Of a stretch of 64,000 nt of DNA, positions 20,901 to 33,200 are shown one piece after another. This DNA is from Anisakis pegreffii. Its lineage: Eukaryota > Nematoda > Chromadorea > Rhabditida > Anisakidae. Under the pieces are notes generated by a model. That model did not search any database and was not told the DNA's origin. It saw nothing but the letters and a program-made list of their open reading frames with translations. The stretch lies in assembly GCA_035041965.1 (NCBI GenBank), contig JAPYMA010000415.1:1-64000 (forward strand). Direction: 5' to 3'. A program made the position numbers and the translations under genes. How positions within the stretch are numbered: position 1 is the first letter of the stretch; the number at the start of each line of letters is the position of its first letter.

Positions 20901-21821
20901 TATTCTTGTTATTATTCTTATCAGCTCATTTTATACTGCTGTCTTGTTTTTTGTTTTTTTTGTTAAGGTTTTCTGCTATGAGGCTGTGTACTCTTGATTC
21001 ATGTCATCGCTGAATCGCCAGCTAAATTCTCCTTTTCATCTTCTTGAAGGCTTTAGTTTGTGTATTTTTTTTGTTCGATTACAAATGTCTGAGCTTGCAC
21101 TTCGCATTCAACAATTTTACATTCGGATTTGTCGTAATCCTATTGCATAAAACATTTGTGCCTGTTCGATAATCTTGGTGTATTATGTGATCTGATCTGA
21201 TTTATTAAACGTCTTTTTTACAAATTGTACCTTCGTTTCTCGATTCTGTGATCTAGTTTTGCGACCAATTGCAAAGGTCTTCTGATTGTTACGGGTTTTT
21301 TCATTTGAATGCAGCAACAATGTTTCGCATTCCAATTTCGAATCGTATTGTGTTATCGTAATTGTGCGATACATTTACATCATGATGTTGTTGTTGTTGT
21401 TGCATTTGTTTTGTTTCGTGTTGTAATGAATTAAAGTATGGATCTCGTTTCATGGAAATATATTCTCAGATTTGTTACAATAAAGTATTGTTCATTAATT
21501 TTGTGGCATCCATTTTTCATCCTTATAACTAAATGAATATTCCGAAAATGGACGGTTGTAAATGAATATTTTACGGGTTGATGAGCAACTGATGTTTTAC
21601 TTATTGCAGCGATTGTTCGAATGATGAGTTGATTGTATTTGCGAGCGAGTTTAAGAAATTCTCAAAGCAGTATATTGATTACAGTAGAGATTTGTCGAGC
21701 GTAACTTGGGTTTGGATGATGGTGAAAATTATGAAATTACTCTAGAAATTTTCGTTTAAAGGCTTGAATGTGGATTGAGGTGATGAGATTTTGGTACATT
21801 GTAGATTTATTTCAGCTGAAA
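17987..21821. other. Long non-coding stretch
   Basis: AT-rich, with no convincing gene. The segment 20,100-20,540 is GC-richer, includes a run of 12 G near 20,236, and has the look of an old repeat (GCTTAGCGCTGCGTGGC, CCATGGAAACTCACATAAGG). No second copy was found here. The rest has only short, unrecognisable open frames. Confidence 0.45.
21806..21815 (+). promoter_or_regulatory. Acceptor just before the FTSJ1 start, possible trans-splice site
   Basis: TTTATTTCAG ends 6 bp before the ATG at 21,822. In nematodes such a site commonly receives a spliced leader. An ordinary 5' UTR intron is the alternative. Confidence 0.45.
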
Positions 21822-24683
21822 ATGGGAAAAACATCAAAGGACAAACGTGACATTTACTATCGTTTAGCTAAAGAAGAAGGTTGGAGGGCACGAAGCGCAT
21901 TTAAATTGATGCAAATTGATGAGGAATTCAATTTATTCGAAGGTTCACACTTTTCGTTCCGTTTATATTCATTCACATGTAAAGTGCGTTTGTTTAATCT
22001 CTTTTATTACAATTCTTCCACAAAAAAGACAAAATAAATCCTATGTGATCGCCACAATTCAATTGGCTCTGTGTTATTTAAAGTGAAGTGAGTGACGATA
22101 ACAATAGTAATAATAATATCTTAAATAAGTAAGAATTAATCGGTCTTAACTAAAGGCGTAACTCGAGCGGTGGATCTATGCGCTGCACCAGGCAGTTGGA
22201 GTCAGGTGCTTTCGAAACGACTCTATTTTGGTGAAGACGATGAAGCGAAACGTGAAAATGTAGGTCTCTTGGAAATTGAATCATAAACGGAACACTGAGT
22301 TCGGAAAATTTTTCGTTTTGATCAAACCCTCTCGAGAAGGCGAAATCTTCATATGTTATTCACTGATTAACAGGATTTTAGGTGAGAATAGTCGCCGTTG
22401 ATTTACAGCCAATGTCGCCGTTGCCGGGTGTCATTCAACTGCAAGGCGACATAACCGAGGTTCGCGGTTTCGTTTCGATTCATTGTTTCAATTAACTTCG
22501 TGCAGAATCTCATAGATTCATTTCAATTTGCGTGTGTGCAATCGCAACCATTCAAAATTGTGCCGTGGAAACTCTTAGGTACCGTCTAGGTGTAGACGGT
22601 GATAAGCAGTTGTTTTGAACGTTATTTGAGATTGTCATAACATTCGGCTAGAATGCGTGAATATCTCCGATTCAAGGCAGTCTTGTGAGTTGATGCATAT
22701 CAATTTTCAGAGCTCCACGGCCGAAGCGATAATCTCACATTTCGAAGGCTCAAAAGCAGATTTGGTAGTTTGCGATGGTGCACCTGACGGTTACTACACT
22801 TCATTTTTAAACTCAGTGTGCACATATGCTTTGTGCAGTTCTGAACAACTGTCAAGACTGGAATCAAATTATTGTTTTAAGTGAAGAAAGAACCGTCCAG
22901 TTTTAGAATTTTCCATTTGTCACATTCTACCCAAAAATATGATAGTCAAATTTCAGTGACAGGATTGCATGCACTCGACGAATACATGCAAGGTCAATTG
23001 ATCGTCGCGGTATGTTATAATTTAAAATTTCCTCATTAAGTTTTCAAATTTTTGCGGTGTATCGTACATTCCACAGCCATATTTGTTCATCTACTACCTT
23101 TTTCTAAACCCTCACTGTGTATCTGTTATCTAATTCAGCTCCATGTGTTTGGTCTTATTGAGTTTTCATTTTCAGGCGCTCAACATCACAACATTTGTGC
23201 TCAAAGATTCCGGCACCTTTGTTGCCAAGGTATTTTTAATTGCGTTTTTTTTTGAAAGGGCTCAGTAACTTATGATTTTGGAATATATCAACCATCTTAC
23301 TGTATGAACCTCCAGCGTTCCTTATTGTAAAGGTCGCTTGAGAAAATTTGAACCTTTCTTCGGTAGAGTTCTGAAAAAAGAGTTGAATTTCATTTGGATT
23401 GTTACAGATATTCCGTGCCAGACATGTTACACTGTTGTACGCCCAACTGAAAAATTTCTTCGAGCAAGTGTTCTGTGCGAAGCCTCGAAGCAGTCGACAG
23501 AGTAGTTGTGGTCAGTTTAAGTTATGCTGCAAATTTAGGTTAATACTGTTGTTGTTAGTATGGAAGAACGCAAACCCGATTGATTTTAATAAATTTGCAA
23601 CAGAGGCTTTCGTTCTTTTTCATCAGTTTCTCCTTTCGAATCGTTTTGTCTCATCCAAAAAATTTTCAGAAGCATTCGTTGTTTGTAGAGGTTTCCACCT
23701 TCCTGATGGCTACACACCAACAATGGAGAATCCTATGTTTACACCTGATTACGGTATTGTTTATTTCATTCGCATATGTAAAACCGAATAGTTCTAATAG
23801 CTCCCTTCTTATATGAACTGGAATGAAGAGTTTACGATAGCCACACTCTATTAGTAATCAAAATCAAAAATCGAAACCGAAAGCATCGACATTGATCTGA
23901 TTTCATTTGGCAGATGACACAGTGAATACATTGGTGGGCGCCAATCGAGTATTAGTGCCATTTGTGGCATGCGGTGATCTGTCAGGCTGGGATTCCGATC
24001 GTACCTACAGCCTAGACTTATCAGAGATTGGCGACGAATTCGAGCCAAAACAGCGATACGTCTATACGCCTGTGGTACAGCCACCCACCGAACCTGCTTA
24101 TAAGGTATTCAAAGCGTTGACCGTTCACTATTTCAGTCAATTTTCTCTTTTACTATAATATTCCATCAATTGTCGAATCCATCCACATTTTAAACTTTGC
24201 AATGCCTGAAATATTATTGTTATTATTGTTTTGTTCTATCAAGTCTTTGTTATTTGGACAGAGCGCGAGGTTGAACTCTGTCTTCTTGCATTTTTTGGAA
24301 CTTTGGTTATATTTATTGTTGTAAAATTAAAGACGGTTTATCACTTATGTTCCGATATTTGTGTGGTATTCGAACGATTTGCTAGTGAGGAATATTTTGG
24401 AGCCGTGTTTGAAAATGATTCAATGAAAATTTGGAATTCTTTTCAGAAAGCGAAAGAATTGCGTAGGACACAGCAGTTATGTAAAGCAGAATCAGAAGAA
24501 GATTTGACTCGGTTGACTGATCGAATCATCGACATAAACATCACTGAATGGGCAGGTTCTGAAAAGACTCCCGCATCAGTTGAAACGAAAGCTGACGATT
24601 CTGGTCAGTCATCCGGAAATATTGGTATCGATGATGAACTGGCGAGTGCGTTTGCGGAGTGTTTCGGATTTTCAGAGTCTTAA
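21822..24683 (+). CDS. FTSJ1: tRNA (ribose-2'-O)-methyltransferase FTSJ1/Trm7
   Basis: Ten exons with consistent phases: 21822-21942, 22156-22259, 22382-22459, 22711-22789, 22957-23009, 23176-23229, 23408-23510, 23670-23753, 23914-24104 and 24447-24683. The product is about 367 residues, slightly longer than human FTSJ1 because of an acidic C-terminal tail. The N-terminus [20 protein letters not shown] is diagnostic. The SAM-binding motif is [12 protein letters not shown]. The K-D-K-E catalytic tetrad is present: K28 (SAFKLM), D123 (VVCDGAPD), K163 (TFVAK) and E198 (SCEAFVVC). In yeast and human this cytosolic enzyme 2'-O-methylates positions 32 and 34 of certain tRNAs with partner subunits, supporting decoding. 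No key residue is missing and the gene looks functional. Confidence 0.96.
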
Positions 24684-26150
24684 CCCAGCTTCCTTCATAT
24701 AAACGATATCTTTATTTGTTTGTGAACATTGTTAAATTTCTTATTCGTGTCAGGAATTATTGTTGTTCTGAATGTGTATTTTATCAGTTTACATTCCTTT
24801 CACCAAATAAATTCTTACAAATTGGACGATTATCCTACAATTTACATTAAAAATGCAAGAGAACAGCGATCTGCAGTGATGCGAAAAATCTTTTACATCT
24901 CTATAGTGCGAAAAGAAAACGATGCACTCTTAACATAAAAACACTGCACTTTAACATAAAGAAGAGGTTTACTTTGAAATGCAGGACTTTTAATTTACTG
25001 AATTGTTCGAAATTTAATCAAATAATAATAGGAGAAGCAGTAACTATCAATAACACAGATGCTTACTTGGTCACATGAGCTGTGTTCGAACAGCTGTGTG
25101 CTAATTCACCATATATGCCTTATACAACATGATTTCTTGCTGAAGCATTATTGAATATGATGATCTCATGCGTCACATTTGAATGATCTGATCCCTTAGA
25201 GTTCAGCTTCCTTGCATGTCATCATATGGAGCACGACTTCAATTTCCTGATAAAAACGACATATTATCAGATGAAAAGATCATTTTAATAAGCTTCATAA
25301 TCCTACAAGGGCACTTTGATCTGCACGATCACAGTACTCTCGAGCGTTATCCAAACTGCATAAGTACTGCTTTATATCCTTAATTTCCTTAATTTTTCTT
25401 GCTTTATATCCTTAATTTTTCTTGCTTTATATCCTTAATTTTTCATTCCCCTGAACAATTCAATACATTCATACCGATTACCATTTCTCAACTGAATCAC
25501 AGTTCGAAGTAATCATTTCATTCAAACATCAACCATTAAGTTCATCTTTCAATCACTGTCACCACATCGATCAAATTATATTTCACTCAATGTAGGGATA
25601 ATGGTTAGACAACACTCTCTCATCTTCTCATACTCTCTCGCACTCTTAACACTCTCGAATGTTCGTGTAGACGTGCACAATAGGAATCTGACTTTCGCAA
25701 TTCAGATGTGTCGCGTGCGGTTACGTGCGTTTTCTGATGGGATTCAGATGCACGTTTCGTTTTTCGTGTTGGAATGGTTTTTATTCACCATTCTTCATCA
25801 TTCATAAAGTTTTTCTCAACCAATTTTTGATAAACCATGAAATTGAATGTAAAATGGAAGAACTCATACAAAATATCGCTAAATAAATTAGAGAATTTGA
25901 TGAATTAATGCGTTCCTTTCGATGAAAGCGCAATTGTTATTCAGCTGAATACACCTACAAATTAAGGCTAATTCGAGAATTCTAAGGGTACGAACGACGT
26001 TCAAAGGAAGAAGATGGGTGGGCGATATGGAGTTGGGAACGGGACGAGCGTTTCACGGTCAACCGGACACTTCACCAGAACAAAGGTTACCATCAGGTTT
26101 TCCCTTTCTTTATATCCTAAGCTTTAGGTAAGGCTTACTTAATCTATTCC
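24684..26150. other. Intergenic, AT-rich
   Basis: No gene seen. A 23-bp unit (GCTTTATATCCTTAATTTTTC) is repeated about three times in tandem at 25,371-25,445; the first copy is slightly altered. Confidence 0.5.
25371..25445. repeat. Short tandem repeat, about 23 bp x 3
   Basis: GCTTTATATCCTTAATTTTTC recurs three times head to tail; the first unit reads TTTCC where the others read TTTTTC. Confidence 0.8.
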
Positions 26151-26159
26151 TGCTAGCGT

Positions 26160-26472
26160 TTCCATCTTCAATCTCTGAAAGTCACCCGTTATACGGGCCA
26201 CCCCTGCCCTAGGAATCAACAAATTTTATTCGATTCAACGCGCAAAGTCCCATTGTTGAACTTCCCGCGGTATTGAATGAATTGGAATGAGGGATATTTC
26301 AATCTACCTCGGGTATTCTAGGCGGATAGCATTAGCGGGGGACGGCTTTTCCCAGCCAATCCGCTGCCGTGGATGCTGGTGGATTTGCTCATGGTTAATG
26401 GACTGAACTAAACGTTAGGATAGTTGACCGTATTGCACGGTCATCACGTTACGAACCGCCCTTATGAGATAG
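26160..26472 (+). repeat. Dispersed repeat, copy 1
   Basis: The reverse complement of 29,650-29,960 aligns here. The clearest block is GCTCATGGTTAATGGACTGAAC, about 26,390-26,411, followed by a conserved ACCGCCCTTATGAG end. The copies are diverged and no coding was seen. The unit is of unknown type. Confidence 0.6.
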
Positions 26473-27149
26473 AATGCAGTACATCCTTTCATATCCGAAC
26501 CTTTATCGTGAGAGGTTATGAGGGTCTAAGTCTTGATAAGAGCAAATCACCAAACAAGACCAATTGGTCAGAAGACAGAAAACGAAAACAATTAATTAAT
26601 TGTTCTGCAGTTTTGCGACGTAGGCCCTCATAACCTCTCACGATAAAGAAACGGTTAGATCATAACCAAAAAGATAATTTGTACCACGTGAAAAGTGGCA
26701 GATTCCTTCTGCGAAGGATTCAAAAAGAACATGATTAATAAGAAGATGAGAAATTTGGAGTGATAGACGGTTACCAAACATGAAAAAGATTAATGAACCC
26801 GGAAAAAATTTTCGGAAAGTGGAAAATAAACGGCCAAGAGGGTCGCATTCAGTGGCGTAACCAAGAGGGGGGGGCGCTCCTCTCCATTTCATCTCCCCAG
26901 CCCTGAAGGGTACCAGAAAAGGAGAAAGAAGGAGGAAAGATAATGGTGAAAAGGAGATCAGGGAAAAGAGTGGGAAAAAGGATGAGAAAAGAAAAGAGGA
27001 GAGATAGAAGGAAGAAATAATTACGTAAAATTTCCACCCCAAATATAGCTATTCTTTGAGCCAAGCCATCTTACACCTCCCCCCCTCCCCTTCCCTATGG
27101 AGAAATTCAGGTTACGCCACTGATCGGGTATGAAAGGATGTACTGCATT
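26473..27149. mobile_element. Fold-back element with a split right arm (nested insertion)
   Basis: The left arm 26,473-26,524 has two parts. Its outer 26 bp matches 27,124-27,149 in inverse orientation with one mismatch. Its inner 24 bp (CTTTATCGTGAGAGGTTATG plus 4 bp, 26,501-26,524) matches 26,625-26,648 perfectly in inverse orientation. The two right-hand pieces should be adjacent, as on the left, but are separated by about 475 bp that contains the 273-bp MITE at 26,850-27,122. Something therefore inserted into the right arm after the fold-back element formed. Confidence 0.7.
26850..27122. mobile_element. MITE with perfect 13-bp terminal inverted repeats
   Basis: It begins CAGTGGCGTAACC and ends GGTTACGCCACTG, a perfect inverted pair, and is 273 bp long. 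CAGTGGCG-type ends are common among non-autonomous hAT-like elements. The inside is purine-rich with no transposase. No clear 8-bp target-site duplication is visible, so the superfamily is uncertain. Confidence 0.75.
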
Positions 27150-27685
27150 TCATTGCGATGCAAATGTAAATGATGCAAACGACAAGAAAAATAAGAATAA
27201 GAAAATAATGAAAGAAACATTATGTTAGGGGAAAAATTAAGCAAATCGCATACATAAATGTCATTTGCAAAATCAGTTTGGAAATTGATAGAAATTTGCT
27301 TTCAATTAAACAAGGTCAAAGTTAGCTGCCATTTTAAGAATACCATAATGATGAATCTAATTGGTTATGCATGTCTGAAGAGTTTCATATACACCTGATT
27401 GTTAGTGTGATGATTATTAATGGTAATTTTGGATTGTTAGGAATGTTTTGAAAGTATCTCGAAATGTTTTTACACTGTATTTGATCAGATTATTGTACGT
27501 ATTAATACATTTGTATTCCTCAAAAAATACATTTTTTTTGTTTTCATTGTAATTCTCTCTCTAAATTTTCTTGCTGCTTGAAATGTTGTCTTCCTTCACA
27601 TTTCCTTAAATGTTTCCGATATGTGATATCTGGCGGTTGCGTAATGCAAATCATCAGAATTGAGTTCATGTTTGTTTTACATTTT

Positions 27686-27853
27686 GTGTTCGTCGGGGAG
27701 CAGTTTTTCGCACGGGGTTGGGACCACGTGGGGAGAAAAATGGACGGGGGGGAGGTCTCCTGCGAAAAATTCGGGGAGCAAATTGCACGGGGCAAGCGCT
27801 CCCCGCGTTTCCCACCGGGGTCCCCGACGGGGAGCCCGTTCCACGACGAACAC
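27686..27853. mobile_element. GC-rich MITE-like inverted-repeat element, copy 1
   Basis: Ends GTGTTCGTCG ... CGACGAACAC are perfectly inverted. The interior is very G/C-rich with many GGGGAG blocks, a strong contrast with the AT-rich surroundings. Its ends resemble those of the element at 29,500-29,629 (AGTGTTGTGCGGGGAG), suggesting one family. The several frames open through it reflect high GC and are not genes. Confidence 0.6.
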
Positions 27854-28639
27854 TATTTGCATTCAATTTCTTCCATCTATGTTTATTTCTTCTAATGAAT
27901 TTTGAGCACAAGTCTTATTGTTTGCCATAAGATACTTTAATGTTTCTATCAAAAAAAAAACGCATGACAACAATCGACAGACGAGGATTTATTCAACGCC
28001 GATTCAACGATTCATTCAATTTATTCAACCAAAATTCAAGGCTGACTACCACTGAACGTGGATCGCAAACTCTAATGCGACCGTTATTCATTCAAATCCT
28101 AGCCGTAACTATTAAGAAAGGCTTGGAGAAATTTCCTTTATTCATTGTTTGATCAATGAAAATAACTGGATCGCAAACTCACGATCAGATACAACTGCTA
28201 TTCACTCAAGTCATAGCCGTAACTATTGCGAAAGACTTGGAGTAAAATTTCTTTAATCACTGTTTGATCAGTGATACTAACTGCCCAAAAACTAAATGTT
28301 GCTAAATGTTGATATTTCTGGGCATGTCAACCCCTGTGTTTGAAGAGGAGTCTTTGGACGATAAGAATGCCAACTCCTCAAATGGGGTTACATTTAAGCA
28401 GTTGCATACTATAATGTCATATTATAACCATATTATTGAAATGGTTACGAGAACATTATTTCATTCTGTTAAATGATTCTGTTACGATGCTGTTGAATGC
28501 TCAACAATCATCAGTGGTAGTAGCGACCTTACAACAACAACGTTCAACAGTTCTCAAGAGGGATCACGTCTAGCCGCAAAAACGTTTCAAAAAGGAAGAA
28601 GAAACTTAAAACGACAAATAGCAACAAAAAAATTGGAGA

Positions 28640-28890
28640 CTGAAAAATATTATTGAAAAAATTTAAAAAAAACAAAAAACAAAAAATAAAAAGAAATAAA
28701 AAACAAACAATAAAAAAATAAAAATAAAATAAAAAATAAATGTAAATAAAAATAAAAAATAAAAAAAACAAAAAAAAATAAAAAAGAAAAAAATAAACAA
28801 TAAAACAAAAAAAATAAAAACAAAAAAACAAAAAATAAAAAATTAAAAAATTCAAAAAAAAAGAAAAAGAAAAAAATTATTAAAAAAAGA
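28640..28890. repeat. A-rich low-complexity tract
   Basis: About 250 bp of A-runs broken by single T, C or G on the + strand (AAAAAC, AAAAAT units). It could be the decayed tail of a retroposed sequence or simple-sequence expansion. The complementary strand is open only because it is T-rich. Confidence 0.8.
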
Positions 28891-28945
28891 AGCTATGATA
28901 CTAATATTAATGATTTATTATGATTTGTTCATGATCTTCGTTACA

Positions 28946-28987
28946 CGTCTCAAGTAAAATAATCTTAAGATTATTTTACTTGAGACG
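28946..28987. repeat. Perfect 42-bp palindrome
   Basis: The left half CGTCTCAAGTAAAATAATC plus TT is exactly complementary to the right half, with no spacer. It lies about 55 bp beyond the A-rich tract. Confidence 0.9.
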
Positions 28988-29499
28988 ATTACTAAATTTA
29001 ATGTATTGCTTTCATGCAATTATGATGTCTTCATCCTATCAGCTACAGTAACTGTAATCCTTGTCTCACTATTTTACTGCTCAATCCTGTACAGTTGTTT
29101 CTACGTATTGCTGTGTTCATGTTATAGATCGTATGATTAGAACCATATTGTTTATGTGGTACTAATCGGAGGTATTAGAAAAATGGCAGCTAACATCGAA
29201 TTATTCCTACGAAAGCATTATTAAAATGGATATATTCCAGTAGAATATCCAATACAATCATCGGATATGTCAGCTGAAAACACTCATAGTAATCAGAATG
29301 AAAGATTAAAGAAAAATTACGATAATCACCTGCAAAAATACCAGCAATGACTGGAAAATACCCAAATAGATACATACTATCGATAAAACGACGAGAGAAT
29401 AAGTTGGAGAAATATGCAAATGAGGAGGAGCTAGGCAAATGATATTATGTATGCGACTATAGATTGCCAAAAGCAGTTAGACATGGGAAATAGCATAAA

Positions 29500-29629
29500 C
29501 TAGTGTTGTGCGGGGAGAGCAAAATGGGTGGGAGACTGGGAGGTCGGGGACGAGGACAGTAGCCGAGAGTGGCCGCCGCTCAAAAACGGTTGAGGACAGA
29601 GATTTCGGGGACTCCCCGCACAACACTAG
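29500..29629. mobile_element. GC-rich MITE, copy 2, with perfect 18-bp terminal inverted repeats
   Basis: CTAGTGTTGTGCGGGGAG at 29,500-29,517 is exactly inverted at 29,612-29,629. The element is 130 bp, GC-rich and has no coding capacity. No convincing target-site duplication is visible beyond possible short A/T-rich flanks. It is related in end sequence to 27,686-27,853. Confidence 0.8.
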
Positions 29630-29649
29630 CATGAAGGGGGAATACAACT

Positions 29650-29960
29650 AGCGTAAAGTTTGCTCATAAGGGCGATTCGGCCTTGATGGCCGTCCTCTGC
29701 GGTCAATTTTCCGTCATTTCAGTTCAGTCCATTAACCATGAGCTAATCCATTGGGATTCGCGGGAGTGGCTTCGGTGTGAAGAGCCATTCCATGGTAATG
29801 CTGATCACCAGAGCACTCGCGGAACGGTGGAATTGAGCTCATTTTAAGTCAGTCAACCCGGGGAGGGAAATGGTGGGATTTGGCTTGAGTTGAATGAAAT
29901 CTGTGGATTTCGGGCCGGGAAGCCTCTTTAACGAGTGATTATTAGACTGAGAGGGTGGTG
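29650..29960 (-). repeat. Dispersed repeat, copy 2
   Basis: The inverse-orientation relative of 26,160-26,472; the shared core GTTCAGTCCATTAACCATGAG is at about 29,723-29,743. Less AT-rich than its surroundings; no gene. Confidence 0.6.
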
Positions 29961-30135
29961 AATCGGGTGTGGAATAGGTTAGGTAAGAAATTTTTGAGAA
30001 ATTTGCTCTCTTTCATAAGAAATAAGCATGTTTTACATGCTTATTATAAATTCGAAAAGAGTGGAGGAAGAGATGCTCACAATTTTTTTTTTCAACCTCA
30101 CATTTATGTAGAAGAAATTTTCAATTGTGATATAA

Positions 30136-30210
30136 GTCCTCGCTTGGCGCAGTGGAGGTGTTTTGAACGTTCCAACTGGTCGGCCTGTGGTTCGGTCCCG
30201 TCAACGGCGA
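30136..30210 (+). repeat. tRNA-like sequence, SINE or tRNA pseudogene candidate
   Basis: An A-box-like TTGGCGCAGTGGAGGTG is followed about 45 bp later by a B-box-like GGTTCGGTCCC, the internal RNA polymerase III promoter layout. The arms do not fold into a good cloverleaf and no anticodon could be assigned, so this is not called as a functional tRNA. Confidence 0.35.
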
Positions 30211-33200
30211 AAGTGTTTTTCGTTCGTGTCGAATCTTTTTCATGCAACTTTTTCGCGTTATAACATAGAATGCCAGATTTTCAGAGAGCGCAGAGCATCA
30301 AACAAATATATAAATGCATTACATCTCACACGACAAGACGAAGTGATAAGCAATGCCATTAATATCTTCGTAGTATAAATGCATTTAGCACAATTTTTTA
30401 TCGCGAATCTTCTAGCACTTTCTTATTTATCCAATAAAACCATATTATTGGAAAGTGGAAAAGATATCGAAACAATCTGCAAAAGTTTATTCCAAAAACG
30501 GTCGGAATGAGCTCATATTATCTCGAATCGTTCACGCAGAAAACAATACGGAAGTTTCAGAAAAAAATTAATTACGAACGACTTCCACGTGGGTTAAATG
30601 AACGAAGGGAGTTTATACATGAAAAGTCTGTGAAGCTGAACCGCAGTTGAAGAATCATTCGAAATGATCATCAAGTTATTATTAACTTCCATCATCAGTA
30701 TTAACAAAAAAGATGAAAAATTTCGAATTGTCCGCATAGATCGCATAGGAAGTCATAGCGAGAGGACAAGAAACATTCGCAAAAGGAGGAATATTTTCGA
30801 TAAATGCTTGAACACATTAAAAACGAACTGAATGATACTATAGAACTTGAAAAAGCGAAAATACTAAAGTAATGTGGCATAAATATACATTTCAAATTTG
30901 GAACACATTTAGTTTTCAGTTCAAAGATTCCACAAATGAGTTAACTTCATTGGTTTTTGAGAAATATCCATCCAATGTGCAAGGAGGATGGGGGAGGGGG
31001 GTAGGAGAGGTTTGGAGAGATAAGTGACATTATTTGGACAAACCAATATCGGATGAATAAAGAAGAAGCCAAAAACCGTGCCAACGAAACCAGCCTAAAT
31101 CGATGATTCTAAAGAACATGACTATTAGCCCATGAAACTTTTCGCCCCTTATTCGCAAAAAATTCAATTTGCTGAGGTAATCGCTCAACTGGAGAACCAC
31201 ATCTTAATCTGTAAGATCATTATCACTGAAATCGTTCCCTCTACCTCACAAATCATGTTTTTCTATTGTAACTCATCTTATGATTATTCGTATGCATCGT
31301 ATCTTTCTTCAAGGAAAATGGAGCGTTTATTCGTATGTTCTTATTTGTTTTCGTTGTTTTTTGACGAGCTGACAATAGCGTTGAGATTACGCGTTGGGTT
31401 TTGCTGAACATCTGTTGTATTCTAGTATTCTTTTACAACAAGTGCATTTTTTTTGTAGAGAACATCTGAGATATTTTTATCGCAAAATTACTATTTTTAT
31501 TCGATCATGCTATGGTTTAATATTCTATGTAATTGTTTGATGGATGTGTACGATAGGAATCCACGCGAATTTCAATTGGGAAACGCATCGAGTTCACTTG
31601 ATTTATGGATTCATTTTTCATTTGATATTCTCATCACGCGTTGAATATGTCTCGATATGTGGATGGATATCTCTTCTTTTCAGCCTTCTGTTTACTGGAA
31701 AATTCTTTCTTTGCTGCTTTGTAATTTGTTTCTTGCCGTGAGAAGATTCAAATTCTGTTTCGTTTTCAATTGCTTGTTTGACATTACAACGTAATTGTTT
31801 TGGCAATTTTGCGGTTCTTTGATAACATTTTACGAGATTGGCTCAGCAGCTCCGATGTCACTTTTTGTTGATTGGTTGAAATTGTATTCGCTTTAAATCG
31901 GACACTGTCTCGGTCGGCTCAAATTATGTTCATTTGGAATGAGTAAAACACCTGCAATCGGTGTTTTTGCCTAACGGGTGTAATATCGCTTTCGAAAAAT
32001 GACCATTTTCGACAACTGTCGGAAGTGTTGAATAAGATCGTTGAGTTTTTCCATTCCGTATTCAATTAGCATATTCAATGCTTTGTCGTGCTCTTTCCCA
32101 TTCTCTCTTTGTGGATGGAGTTCAATTGCTTCTGGCATATGAAAGCATCATTGTTCAACTGAATAATGATCTCAATAAATACTGCTTTTAATGTCTACGT
32201 GTTGAGTTTGGATTTGATTTTTCTGATTTTCGCGATGAACTTTGGTTGGTAATTTTACCGATGGTTTTTTTGGAATGAAAAACGAATGAATGAATGACGT
32301 GACCCTGAAGTGATGGTTTTTTTCGAAATTGTGTTTGATTTTAATGCACTTTTATTTTTCAGCAGCAGAAAGAGGTCGACAGATAAGTGATATTTGAGTG
32401 AGTGACGTTGTATCGTCGCCGCGTACACCCAAATTGATGATTATTCGGAACAATGAAAGGCAAAAAAAAAACGCTCTCTGCTTGATTTCTTAAAAAATTC
32501 TTCGGAACATTCCTATCAATCAACAATGTTTATTGTTGACTTCAAATCCATAAATTTCTCCACACTGAATCTGTTTCGTTCAGGTCATGGTCTTTCTTTT
32601 TTTTCAGTATGTTTACGACAATGCTAAATCATTGAAAGATCATATCGATGATTTGACCTTATTTTTAATTTAATCATTCCATTATCAGCGTTCTCCGTAG
32701 GAAATTATCAGTGCAGGTTGAGTGCAACGTTGACTAGTTCCTATTTTTATTGTTCTTCGTCAAACGATTAGTCAGCCATATCAGTCTCACCTCTCTGATT
32801 CTGGTTTCTGCCCCCCGTTCCACTCAAGCTATGGAACAACGGCGAGAGTGATGATAAATAAATTCAGTCGTGATTAGTGCGATTTGACCATAGAATGCGA
32901 ACTGTCTAAATAGGTCAACTATTGATTTCAATGAATTTTTGCGATGGTTTTCATTCTGTTTGCTTCAAAGAGAAGGTGATCCAAGGAGGGCAAAGAAATT
33001 CCAAATTTCTTTTGAATTCATCGGCGCAATTTTTTTGCGATGATAAATTCTGGAAAATATTTCCAAATAGTGGAGCGTTTTGGGTCAGCTGGGGAGTGGT
33101 TTCGAAGAAGAGTTCGATTCGATTTCCGGAAATTGCATTTCGAATTTTATTGTTGCCGGTTTCATTGTTAGTTACGATCGTATTTGACCAAATGGAAACA

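Noticed and set aside
27578..27911. Several overlapping frames on both strands
   Set aside because: They result from the GC-rich MITE and have no protein features.
28544..28855. Phe/Leu-rich - strand frame of about 100 codons
   Set aside because: Purely the complement of the A-rich tract.
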